In this document: piece by piece, positions 1 through 9,297 of the stretch
How the letters are laid out: every line of letters starts with the position of its first letter
Position numbering within the stretch: the stretch's first letter is position 1
Source: Undaria pinnatifida
Taxonomy: Eukaryota > Sar > Phaeophyceae > Laminariales > Alariaceae
Direction: 5' to 3'
NCBI GenBank assembly: GCA_012845835.1
Contig: JABAKD010000017.1
Coordinates: forward strand, 4,090,867-4,154,866
Length of the DNA stretch: 64,000 nucleotides
Program-made: the position numbers and the translations under genes
The notes under the pieces: generated by a model
Told to the model about the DNA's origin: nothing
Database searches by the model: none
What the model saw: the letters and a program-made list of their open reading frames with translations, nothing else

Positions 1-2272
1 AGCCTGTTGGGGAAGCATTACTTCCCGAAGGACGCTATCCGATTCTGCGGCTGGGCGAGCGCTCGTCTTATCAACACACGCTGAGACCACAAGTCTCTGG
101 GTACCTTCGCGACAGTCGCTGCAGTCCTACTGTACCAAACGATGATCGACTGCAGGGGTCCCGTCGCCAACCCTCTCCCGCCTGCCAACTAAAGGAGTAT
201 GTGTATCACCCATCAAGCTCTTCATCTGAAATATCCCTCGTTACTTCCCGCCGTCGTCCATGCCTTCGCCGTGAAACAGGTACGTTTGCACACCTTCAGT
301 TACTCTTCTTGCGGGGCGATCGGTTCTGCGGTTGGCGTCAGTACCGCACTAGAAGCTCGCCGTCACTGGGGAAGTCGGACCGAGCTAGTCGGGCTTCGGT
401 TAGTGTCCGAGGGTGGGTGGTCAAGACCATGGACACGAAGACCCTAAGTATGAGAGGGGTGGAAAAACGAGCATGCGTTGCACGGTGCGACACAAAATAC
501 TCGTTGCCGCATGTGGAGGGCATGCCGCCGCGGAAGGGCACCCTACTTCTCGCCCGACGGCACCGCGAATCGGGGGAGGACATAACCGCCGATTCTACCG
601 TTCTGTCCAGGCAAAGCAAAGTGAAGGATGTGGCGCGTACCGGGGGGCGCGGGGTACGCGATTTACAAGCCACCGTGGAGTCTGATGAACGTGCATCGTT
701 CGGAGATTTGGCATCATCGGACCCAGGCACCATCCGCAGGGGCAATTTCTACAAACCACCGCTGCACAATGATGTGGTAGCCGATGGTGGGGAGGTAACT
801 GACGACTTCAACTACGATGGTCTGAGACGTGCAGGGAGAGCGTGAGCCCACGATTTTTTACGAAAGCCCAAACTTAACGATGGTGACACGTGCGTATATT
901 TTCTACGTGTGGTTTGACTGCTTGCGATGGGGTCTAGCACTACCGATTCAAGCAAGCGATATTGTGTAGCGCTTTTCGTTAGATTAGACCCATATTTCCG
1001 CCATTCTATGCGCTCATCCGGCATGGACCGTATTATGCCCCGTTCAGCCACCAGATGTCGCTGATGCTGGAGGCGACGAAGCCGCAGTTGGAGCCAAAGG
1101 AGAAACCGCCTGGATCGACGACGCCTTCTGCCGGAAAGACGAAGCCGTGTGTAAAATGCGCCCAAACGACAACGATATCCAGGTTAGTGGCGGGTCGGCA
1201 TTTTTGTGCGAATACTGTATAAACAATGTGCAGGCGTACAAACTTCGGCGCGTGCGGTGCCAACCTGCTCCATCAGTGGTGTACGGTACGGGGGGTACTC
1301 TTGGTCGCAGGTGGATTGTAGCTAGGTTTCCTTGGATACATATCTAGGGGTGCCAGCACTTCCGTTATTTTTTTGCGTCAAAATGATTATACGCTTCCAT
1401 GTTTTGGATGTGCAATCGCGAATATGCATGGCCCCAGAAATCTGCGGAAACGTTCAAAAGTCTTCTTCGGCCCAACAACAATCAACATGACACAACACCA
1501 TTCTCGTCGTTCCGGTGCGTCTACTTTTTTCAGGGTTACCACCGGTATCTTCGCACCCCATTCTTGGCGTCAGTACTCGTAGTGGCTCCGGCTCGGGCGG
1601 CGGGGATGGGGGAGCGAGTGGAGATGAGAGAGCCCAGCGCGGGTGGTATCGCCACCGGGGGGGGGGGGGGGGGGGGGGGATGGTGGCCGTGTAACGGCTA
1701 AAATGTTAGCAAGTTGCCGAATTGCGGGCACCATAAGGAAGGGTAACTGGTATTAAATTCAAATTGAACCTTGGCCTGGACGGCACCGGTGTATCGTGCC
1801 TGCCGACCCTTGACAAGGGACGGAAAACGTGTTTGTTTGTCTAAACACAGATGCAAAGGGCGTTTCCACGCTTGCAAGTGCCCTGTGTTCCGTGGCTCGT
1901 GTTTATAATCTTGATGGGGCAAGCGTGGTCGTAAAATGGTACCAGGTACCAGTATGTTATATGAAGGATGCACATGTTTTAGTTGACACGGATGCTGATC
2001 AAATAATACAATAACAGATGGTATAGCGCTCAGTGCCGGCCCCAATTTCTTCTTCCGCATGACTGTTGACCTCATGCTCGGCCTTTTCGGTATAGGCCCG
2101 GCGGCGCTAATGGTGTATTGCGTGCGTTATGTTTTAAAGTTCGGTGAAAGTGTGTCGCGGACCTCGAGCCAGGCGACCTTGTCGGGGTCGCCGACGCCCC
2201 ACTTTTGCGCATCCCGCTGGGTGCCTTGCAACACCCCATCCAGGCTGCGGGTCCCCACCCTGGCTAGACTAG
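1..2272. other. Region without a recognised gene
   Basis: I recognise no gene here. Open frames exist on both strands; the longest runs 201-845 on the + strand (214 codons). It has no recognisable motif, signal peptide or membrane segment, and a competing frame is open on the minus strand over 338-745, as expected by chance in GC-rich DNA. A run of about 20 G lies at 1660-1679. A hAT-like end (TAGGGGTGCCAGC) occurs at about 1346, but I could not find a matching partner end. A TACCAGGTACC-type palindrome lies near 1938. Confidence 0.4.
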
Positions 2273-2643
2273 TGTTATAAGGCTTAGTTTGGGTAAGCTA
2301 TTGGTTAACCTTTTGCAAGTGGTCAAACGGACTATTGCCCCACTAATACCTCAACAAATGGCGTCGTCGACATACCATGGGTTTTTTGGGTAGTGGGTTC
2401 GATCCCCACCACCCACAATAATAAACTCAAGGATTTTCCCCATGTCGAACTTGAAAAATACTCTCCCTGGTACCCCAGGGAATGAAACGGCTTGAATAAA
2501 TGACAGGTCCGCCCGTATATCCGGCCGACCTGCTACCTCGCCGTTTCAGGGGGGAAGAGTGTTATAAGGCTTAGTTTGGGTAAGCTACCGGTTAACCTTT
2601 TGCAAGTGCTCAAACGGACTAAAACCCCACTAATTCCTTGACA
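2273..2643 (+). repeat. tRNA-derived SINE-like repeat, family 1
   Basis: This repeat contains a perfect T-arm-like stem-loop at 2393-2409 (GTGGG, loop TTCGATC, CCCAC) with an RNA polymerase III B-box match GGTTCGATCCC at 2396-2406. The anticodon arm is degenerate, so it is not a functional tRNA. It is followed by a body containing a CTCCCTGGTA/CCCAGGG hairpin, and flanked on both sides by a module starting GTTATAAGGCTTAGTTTGGG. The same order of modules recurs at 4955-5612 (minus) and 7533-8938 (+). It is a dispersed short repeat, probably mobilised as a SINE; that mobilisation is inference from the B box and copy number. Confidence 0.7.
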
Positions 2644-3599
2644 GTGTACTCACAGGAGTCACTACGCAGCTCTCTATGTAATCTGCCTCCGTGATGGAAA
2701 ATGGTGAAAATCTGGAACGTTCGGTTCTACCAGGTACACTATACCTCGAAGTATTGTCGGAGGGCAATAAATACTAATGTACGGAGTATTAAATTACGGT
2801 ACTAGCACTTACCAGTAAAAGTAGTTAAATTCGGGGCGTTTTTGTCGTATACTTCGAAGTACACCCTATAGAATAGGGTTTATTTTTATTAATATACTGT
2901 AATAAATTAGCTATATTTCGACTTTCTCACGCCTCTATTTTATTGTGAAAGCATTCTAAATATCTCAGCTGTGTGAGTTCGATGACGTTATAAGGGTCGG
3001 TACTCATCTCCGCAAGCTGTGCGTGATACTCCGGCCGCGCCTTTTTCAAACAAATGTATTATTATTTATTATTGTTTGATGACACATGACTCCCTTGAGA
3101 AGATGTTGCCATCATTCATTAGTATTTTTTCTGAGTGGGTACATTCATTCCCAGTTCTTCTCTTCGTGCGATATTGCTCGTCGTATTTGGGCATCTTGGT
3201 ACCGGTATATGTATTTGATGAATAACGCGCACATGAAACACATTTACAGCATACCTACCTCCGGTCCGCGTGGCGGTGAGTACGACTCTGATCACCGTTG
3301 ATATCTCCGTGTCACACAAGAGGTGTGTGTATGTATGTAACAATACGTCGTACAAGGCACAGCTATATATTATTATTGAACTATTCTATCTTTCGATCCA
3401 TGTACAAAAACAAATTATGAAGCTTTTAACAAGTTGTTTACTACACCTAAGAACTGGGTTGCATACTACATGTAACATCAAACCTTCTAGAAAAATAAAA
3501 ATTACCAGGGGCGGGTGATATAAAGGGGTGTTTTCTTGCTGCAACCGCCAGATTCGTCCCCTTCAAGGGTTTATAGTTTCCGCGCACATATTGAAATGC
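2644..3599. other. AT-rich spacer with C-rich-element 3' fragment
   Basis: No gene is visible. A decayed minus-oriented fragment of the 3' end of the C-rich element family lies at about 2965-3040 (recognisable by the CAGCTGTG...CTCATCT..GCAAGCTGTG order). The rest is AT-rich with many stops in all frames. Confidence 0.5.
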
Positions 3600-4085
3600 T
3601 CGCCCCCCCGCCCCCCGCCCCCCCCGATCCCTCTTGTTTAAACGCACCACCTGAAATCAAAATCTGCCAGACAGAGTAGTAAACACTACCAGCCAGCTGA
3701 TATCATCTCATTATCCATCTAGCCATCCATGCCGTAGCTCCAACTCATCCCCCCCCCCCCTTTGTTCCCCGCCCAGTTCGTTCAAACGCCCCACTTACAA
3801 TCGAAATCGGCCACAGTAATAAACACTAATAAGCCATTGATATCACGTCATGGTCTTTCTAGCCATCCATGACGTAGCTTTCATTCATCCCCCCCCCCCC
3901 CCCTCCAACGCCCCCTCCTTCCCCACACCCCGCACGATCGCCTAGACCCAGCACCGCGCGTATAGTAGGCCCATACATATATGATTAATACGCGCGATCG
4001 GAGGATCACACACAACAATGTTGCGAACATCAGTGTCGACCAAATCCTTGATTTTAATATTATGTGTGACCTAAACCTCTTGAAA
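3600..4085 (+). repeat. C-rich element, tandem 5' sub-blocks
   Basis: Repeated blocks follow the pattern: C-run, a short T-rich piece, CAAACGCCCCAC, then ATCGAAAT..GCCA..GTAATAAACACT, then GATATCxxxTCAT and a second C-run. Two such blocks precede the full-length member at 4086-4860, so the 5' part appears internally multiplied. No coding potential. Confidence 0.6.
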
Positions 4086-4860
4086 CCCCTTCCCCTCCCC
4101 CCCCCCCCCCCCCCCGCTTTTTTTTTTTCTTTTCCCTCGCTTCCTCTTAAACGCCCCACCTACTATCGAAATCCGCCAGAGTAATAAACACTTCCACGCC
4201 CTGGATATCGCCTCGCTATCGTTTCAGAGCCGTCCATGCCGCTGCTGCAATTCCCACCCACCCCCTTCCCCAACGCCCCCTCCTTCCACCCACCACCCGC
4301 ACCATCGCCTAGACCTAGCACCACGCGTGTATAGCAAACCCCTACATCTATGCGACCTAAAGCCCTCCCCCCCCGCCCCCGCCCCCCCCCCGCCACATTC
4401 CTCCCCCTCCCCCACAATAAATATTTATAGCTTCCACGCACAAATAGACCTGCCCCACCCGTCCCCTCCCACCCCTTCCCCCCTCCCGCCCCCCTTTTGA
4501 TCAAAATCAGGCCCCCACGTCCTTAAAAACTCCGCCCTCCCCTCACCGGTTATTCGACTTACAGGATTCACTTGATAATAAACAAAACTGATGATGCATT
4601 TCCTTCCACACACAGCTGTCAGATTTTGTCCCCCTCAGAAACGGGTTTTATAGTTTCCGCGGACAGACTGCCTAACATCACCCTGTTGACCCTGATGGCT
4701 ACACTGCTGTAGTTGCAAGGGGAGTCGCCGACCTATATCCTTAATGAGGACACACAACCCGTAATACGCGCGATCGGAGTATCACACACAGCTTGCAAAG
4801 ATGAGTTTCGACAAAATATTCGATCTCACAGCTGGAGTGTATTTCAATTTTTATAGTATT
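4086..4860 (+). mobile_element. C-rich non-coding element, full-length-like member
   Basis: This segment is collinear with the 735-bp insertion at 47752-48486. It has a C-run start, CAAACGCCCCACCTA, GCCTAGACCTAGCACC, GCGACCTAAAGCCC, TTGATCAAAATCAGGCCC, a conserved GATGAGTTTCGACAAAATAT block and the end CAGCTGGAGTGTATTTCAA plus an AT-rich tail. It encodes nothing recognisable. Several other members in the window keep only the last 50-120 bp, which suggests retroposition with 5' truncation, and hence a non-autonomous retroelement. The enzyme source is unknown. Confidence 0.65.
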
Positions 4861-4881
4861 ATTATTACGTATTTTTATACT

Positions 4882-4947
4882 CGTCGTGTGTCGATTTAAC
4901 TCAGTTGTTGGGCTGCGAAAGCAACTGAGTTAAATCGACACACGACG
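4882..4947. repeat. Perfect 26-bp inverted repeat (hairpin)
   Basis: The arms 4882-4907 and 4922-4947 are perfect reverse complements separated by a 14-base loop (4908-4921). The right arm matches the internal ACTGAGTTAAATCGACACAC block of the A-tailed short repeat found at 62166-62320 and 37700-37830. The hairpin is therefore probably a fold-back pair of fragments of that family. Confidence 0.85.
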
Positions 4948-4954
4948 CGTATGA

Positions 4955-5612
4955 AAATGTTGAGGTTATTAGTGGGGTATTAGTCCGTTTGACCACTTGC
5001 AACTGGTCAACCCATAGCTTACCCAAACTAAGCCTTATAACACTCTCCCCCCCTGAAACGGCGGGATAGCAGGTCGGCCGAATATACGGCGAACCTCTGT
5101 CAATATCCAAGCCGCTTCATTCCCTGGGATACCAGGGAGAGTATTTTTCAAGTTCGACATGGGGAAAACCTGAAAAGTTTATTATTGTGGATGGTGGGGA
5201 TCGAACCCACGACCCAAAAACCCATGGTCTGTCGACGACGCCATTAGGTAAGGTTATTAGTGGGGTATTAGTCCGTTTGACCACTTGCAAAAGGTTAACC
5301 GATAGCTTACCCAAACTAAGCCTTATAACACTCTCCCTCCCTGAACGGCGGGATAGCAGGTCGGCCGGATATACGGGCGGACCTGTCATTTATCCAAGCC
5401 GTTTCATTCCCTGGGGTACTAGGAAGAGTATTTTTCAAGTTCGACATAGGGAAAATCTGAAAAGTGTATTGTTGTGAACGGTGGGGATCGAACCCACGAC
5501 CCAGAAAACCCATGGTCTGTCGACGACGCCACTTGTTAAGGTATTAGTGGGGTGTTAGTCCGTTTGACCACTTGCAACAGGTTAACCGGTAGCTTACCCA
5601 AACTAAGCCTTA
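4955..5612 (-). repeat. tRNA-derived SINE-like family 1, tandem dimer
   Basis: Two tandem minus-oriented units lie here. Reverse-complement B-box/T-arm sequences (GTGGGGATCGAACCCAC) occur at about 5195-5211 and 5482-5498. Each is followed by the CCCAxxAACCCATGGTCTGTCGACGACGCCA block and by the CCAAACTAAGCCTTATAAC module. The unit period is about 290 bp. No coding potential. Confidence 0.7.
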
Positions 5613-5613
5613 A

Positions 5614-5690
5614 AACAAAAATACGTGGAGGAAGTGTGGTGAGCTAAAGCTTTATTTTTCCCCATCCGCCGGAGGATAAAAAAAATATAC
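5614..5690 (+). repeat. A-tailed short repeat, 3' portion
   Basis: It matches the 3' half of the 155-bp element at 62166-62320: TACGTGGAGGAAGTGTGGTGAGC, AAGCTTTATTTTTCCCC, ATCCGCCGGAGGAT, then an A-rich tail. It is apparently 5' truncated or abutted by the preceding SINE dimer. Confidence 0.65.
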
Positions 5691-6149
5691 TCAGTATATT
5701 ATTATTATTATTGTTATTCAATAGCTACAATCGTTTATTGTTTTTCAGTTGCCTTTTGGAATTACGCATCCTGCAGGGCCCCCCAAATGCATCAAATATA
5801 CCAGCAAAGAGAGCCAACCTATCCGGAACGTCACAATCCACCACAAAAAACCGCGTTGCAATTGGAGATTATCTCGAAGAGCAAGAAGGCAGTAACTGTA
5901 GTAGTAGTAGTATTATTATGTCGCAGTAGAAGCCTTTTCTTTTGTCGTCTTCACTGAAAACGAGTTGGTTGAAAATGAGTACCAACAAAGACCGGCTGAG
6001 CTTCGCACAACAAAAAGAATTTCGTGAGCCGTTCGTTATATATACTGAGATTTGTGTAGATCGTACCGTTTTTTCCCATAAGAAACCAAGGCTGGGCCGG
6101 CAGATCTCACAGCTGGAGTGTATTTTTATTTTTATAAATAGACTTACTT
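5691..6149. other. Spacer with C-rich-element 3' fragment
   Basis: There is no gene call. An AT-rich (TTA)n-like stretch lies at 5695-5720, and a 3'-end fragment of the C-rich family (ATCTCACAGCTGGAGTGTAT) lies at 6103-6122. Short open frames here have no recognisable features. Confidence 0.45.
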
Positions 6150-6984
6150 AATGTTGTTGTCTTTCTCAGGGATTGCCCATCCCTGGCCTCTCAGAGCTCC
6201 AACTTCCATATATTATTACTTGCGGAACCTTTCCAGCTTTTCTTTGCTTTCCAGCTTCGTTCGAAATACGAAACGCCATTAGTACATACCGGTACTACTA
6301 CACCAGGTTTAACTTTGTATATACCATCAGATACTAGATACGCTGTTGGATCACATGCACGCCCAGCTCAGATCAGTCCGGCTATGTATAGCCCAGCAGC
6401 GCAGCGTAGCGCCGTGCGGAGCCATGCGGTGCGGTGCCGTGCCCTTCGCTGCGGTGCTGTTTCGCTGCGCTGTGTGCTTTCTTTCGAAAATAGAGCAGTA
6501 CCGGGTATAATGCGTGTTGTGTACGGAGTACTACTTTTCCTCTTTTTTCTTTTTCTATAGACTTACTTAATTTTTTTGTCTTTCTCAGGGATTGCCCATC
6601 CCTGGCCTCTCAGAGCTCCAACTTCCATATTTCTTGCGGAACCTTTCCAGCTTTTCTGTGCTTTCCAGCTTCGTTCGAAATACGAAACGCCAATAGTACA
6701 TACCGGTACTACTACACCAGGTTTGTACATACCATCAGATACCGTACGCTGTTGGGTCACATGCACGCCCAGCTCAGATCAGTCCGGCTATATATAGCCC
6801 AGCAGCGCAGCGTAGCGCCGTGCGGAGCCGTGCGGTGCGGTGCCGTGCCATTCGCTGCGGTGCTGTGTCGCTGCGCGCTGTGCTTTCTTTCGAAAATAGA
6901 GCAGTACCGGGTATAATGCGTGTTGTGTACGGAGTACCTGGTACTACTTTTCCTCTTTTTTCTTTTTCTACATAATATATTATT
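6150..6984 (+). repeat. Tandem repeat, two ~415-bp units
   Basis: Units at about 6157-6560 and 6577-6970 are near-identical. Each runs from TCAGGGATTGCCCATCCCTG through a GC-rich stretch of GTGCGG/GCTGCG words to GTACGGAGTA and a pyrimidine tract. The second unit has CTGGTAC inserted at the GTACGGAGTAC site relative to the first. A third, partial unit is at 7190-7340. Confidence 0.75.
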
Positions 6985-7190
6985 TGATCTTTTACGGCCC
7001 CCTGTTTTTTCCCCCACGCAAATTACCCCCATACTGCCAATCAGACACCGGTAACAAAATAAAAGCACACAGCACAACTGAGCACAACAACAGGGCAATT
7101 ATTTGTTTTGCACAAGCAACTCTTGGCATTATCAAATCGCTGTTCGCACCGAATCATGGGTCTCTTCTTTCTGCCCCCTTTACATACGTT
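6985..7190 (+). repeat. 200-bp dispersed repeat, copy 1
   Basis: It runs from TTTGATCTTTTACGGCCCCC to TTTCTGCCCCCTTTACATAC. Near-identical copies are at 7343-7533 and 9030-9222. The three copies sit next to different neighbours, so this is an independently repeated segment. Confidence 0.7.
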
Positions 7191-7342
7191 TTTGCGGTGC
7201 CGTGCCCTTCGCTGCGGTGCTGTGTCGCTGCGCGCTGTGCTTTCTTTCGAAAATAGAGCAGTACCGGGTATAATAATGCGTGTTATGTACGGAGTAAGTA
7301 CTACTTTTAAATTTTCCTCTTTTTTCTTTTTCTACATATATT

Positions 7343-7533
7343 TGATCTTTTACGGCCCCCTGTTTTTTCCCCCACGCAAATTACCCCCATACTGCCAATC
7401 AGACACCGGTAACAAAAGCACACAGCACAGCTGAGCACAACAGGGCAATTTGCTTTGCACAAGCAGCTCTTGGCATTATCAAATCGCTGTTCGCACCGAA
7501 TCATGGGTCTCTTCTTTCTGCCCCCTTTACATA
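7343..7533 (+). repeat. 200-bp dispersed repeat, copy 2
   Basis: This is the second copy of the block at 6985-7190, preceded by a partial copy (7190-7340) of the 415-bp unit and followed directly by a family-1 tRNA-like repeat. A few small insertions or deletions separate it from copy 1. Confidence 0.7.
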
Positions 7534-8938
7534 CTAATGTTATAAGGCTTAGTTTGGGTAGTAAGCTATTGGTTAACCAGTTGCAAGTGGTCAAACGGAC
7601 TAGTACCCTACTAAATTCCTTAACAAATGGCGTCGTCGACAGACCATGGGTTTTTGGGTCGTGGGTTCGATCCCCACATCCACCATAATAAACTTTTTCA
7701 GATTTCCCCATGGCGAACTTGAAAAATACTAGGGCTGTGAGTTGGCTGGAGTTTCCGCCTAGTTATTAGTTGGCTGGCGAAGTCAGCCAACTAACTAACT
7801 TTAGTTGACTAGTTGGCTGGCTTCGCCATCCAACTAGTCGACTAAAGTTAGGCGAGCGAAGCGAGCCGAAAAAGCCCCCCCCGGCCGAGGGGGCCCCGCT
7901 GGAGGCGCCCCCGGAGGGCCCGCCGGAGGCGCCTCCGGAGGATCCCGCTGAAGGCGCCGCCGGAGGCAAAAATTACGCTATTTGCCTTCATTTTACACAC
8001 AAGAAGCATGATAAATGGGCCAAGTTTATCTCTGGTTTTGATCACGAAACAGGTATATTTCTAAAATTCGTCTCAGTTTGTCGGATATTAAAGAGATGCC
8101 ATAAACGTATATGGTACATACGTACATACTCGCGCAGCAGGCAGTAGCACATCACCAGTACAAACTAAAAATAGGACACAAAATAGCCTGGGATCGACAC
8201 ACAGCTCAGGGCGAGCATCGCTCAATCACCCGAGCCAGAGGTGCTCATCATCCAGTTGACACACTCATGAGAGAGACATACTTGTATTATTACATTAATA
8301 AATAGCACGTCTGGGACAAAGTCCCGCCATCACAGTTGTCTGTACGCGGTAGCGAACCGCTGCCTTGTCGCGTGCACTCGATTTCGGAGGAGCGCTCGGT
8401 ACAGCAGTCACTTCTTCGTCTGACGCTCCATCACCGCCATGGTCCGTCGACAGGCCAGGCTCAGCGGTGCCGGCACCCTCGGCTCTGCCATCGGCACCGG
8501 CACCGTCGATGGCGATGGGTTGATGCGCCATGAGTTGTTGTGGAAGACCTCTCTCTGTGCGTGCTGGTACGCTGGTACTGCTTGGGGACGCCGAGAACTA
8601 CGCACCCCGTACCAAACAAGCCTTCCTACAAGCAAGGAAACCCAAAACCCAAAAATAGTTGGATAGTTGGCACCGCCGCAACTAACTAACTAAACTAGCC
8701 AGCTAATAACTAGCTGGCAACTAATAGTCAGCCAACTCACAGCCCTAAAAAATACTCTTCCTGGTATCCCCAGGAAATGAAACGGCTTGGATAATTGACA
8801 GGTCCGCCCGTATATCCGGCCGACCTGCTATCCCGCCGTTTCAGGGGGGGAGAGTGTTATAAGGCTTAGTTTGGGTAAGCTATTGGTTAACCTTTTGCAA
8901 GTGGTCAAACGGACTAATACCCCTCTAATACCTTAACA
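7533..8938 (+). repeat. Family-1 tRNA-like repeat split by hAT element
   Basis: The left part (7533-7729) holds the GTTATAAGGCTTAGTTTGGG module and the tRNA-like part with B box GGTTCGATCCC near 7665. The right part (8748-8938) resumes exactly where the repeat at 2273-2643 is continuous. The interruption is the 7730-8747 element. The split dates the hAT insertion after the SINE-like insertion. Confidence 0.75.
7730..8747. mobile_element. Non-autonomous hAT-type DNA element
   Basis: The termini are inverted repeats beginning TAGGGCTGTGAGTTGGCTG on the left, with the matching complement on the right. They are flanked by the perfect 8-bp duplication AAAAATAC (7722-7729 and 8748-8755). An 8-bp duplication and TAGGGNTG-like ends are typical of the hAT superfamily. 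The 1,018-bp interior has further palindromic TTGGCTGGC/GCCAGCCAA words near both ends and no transposase-like frame, so it would need a transposase supplied in trans. Confidence 0.88.
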
Positions 8939-8947
8939 CTAATACGT

Positions 8948-9297
8948 TTTTAGTTGCATTCTTCCTTGCCTCGCGCGAGCGTAGCGGGCGGCGTCAGCCG
9001 CCCGCGGAGCGGAGCCCTTGTATGTATGTATTTGATCTTTCGCGGCCCCCTGTTTTTTCCCCCACGCAAATTACCCCCATATTGCCGATCAGACACCGGT
9101 AATAAAAGCACACAGCACAGCTGAGCACAACAGAGCAATTTGCTCTGCAGAAGCAGCTCTTGGCATTATCAAATCGCTGTTCGCACCAAATCATGGGTCT
9201 CTTCTTTCTGCCCCCTTTACATGCTCGGAGTATGTTTTTAGTTGCATTCTTCCTTGTCTTGCGCAAGCGTAGCCGCCCGCGGAGCGGAGCCCTTGTA
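8948..9297 (+). repeat. Duplicated GC-rich block around 200-bp repeat
   Basis: A block running from TTTTAGTTGCATTCTTCCTT to GCGGAGCGGAGCCCTTGTA occurs at 8948-9022 and again at 9236-9297, bracketing the third copy of the 200-bp repeat (9030-9222). The second copy lacks part of the GGGCGGCGTCAGCCGCCC palindrome. Confidence 0.6.

Noticed and set aside
2393-2409. Functional tRNA gene at the B box
   Set aside because: Only the T arm is intact; the anticodon arm and acceptor do not pair, and the sequence is part of a multi-copy repeat.
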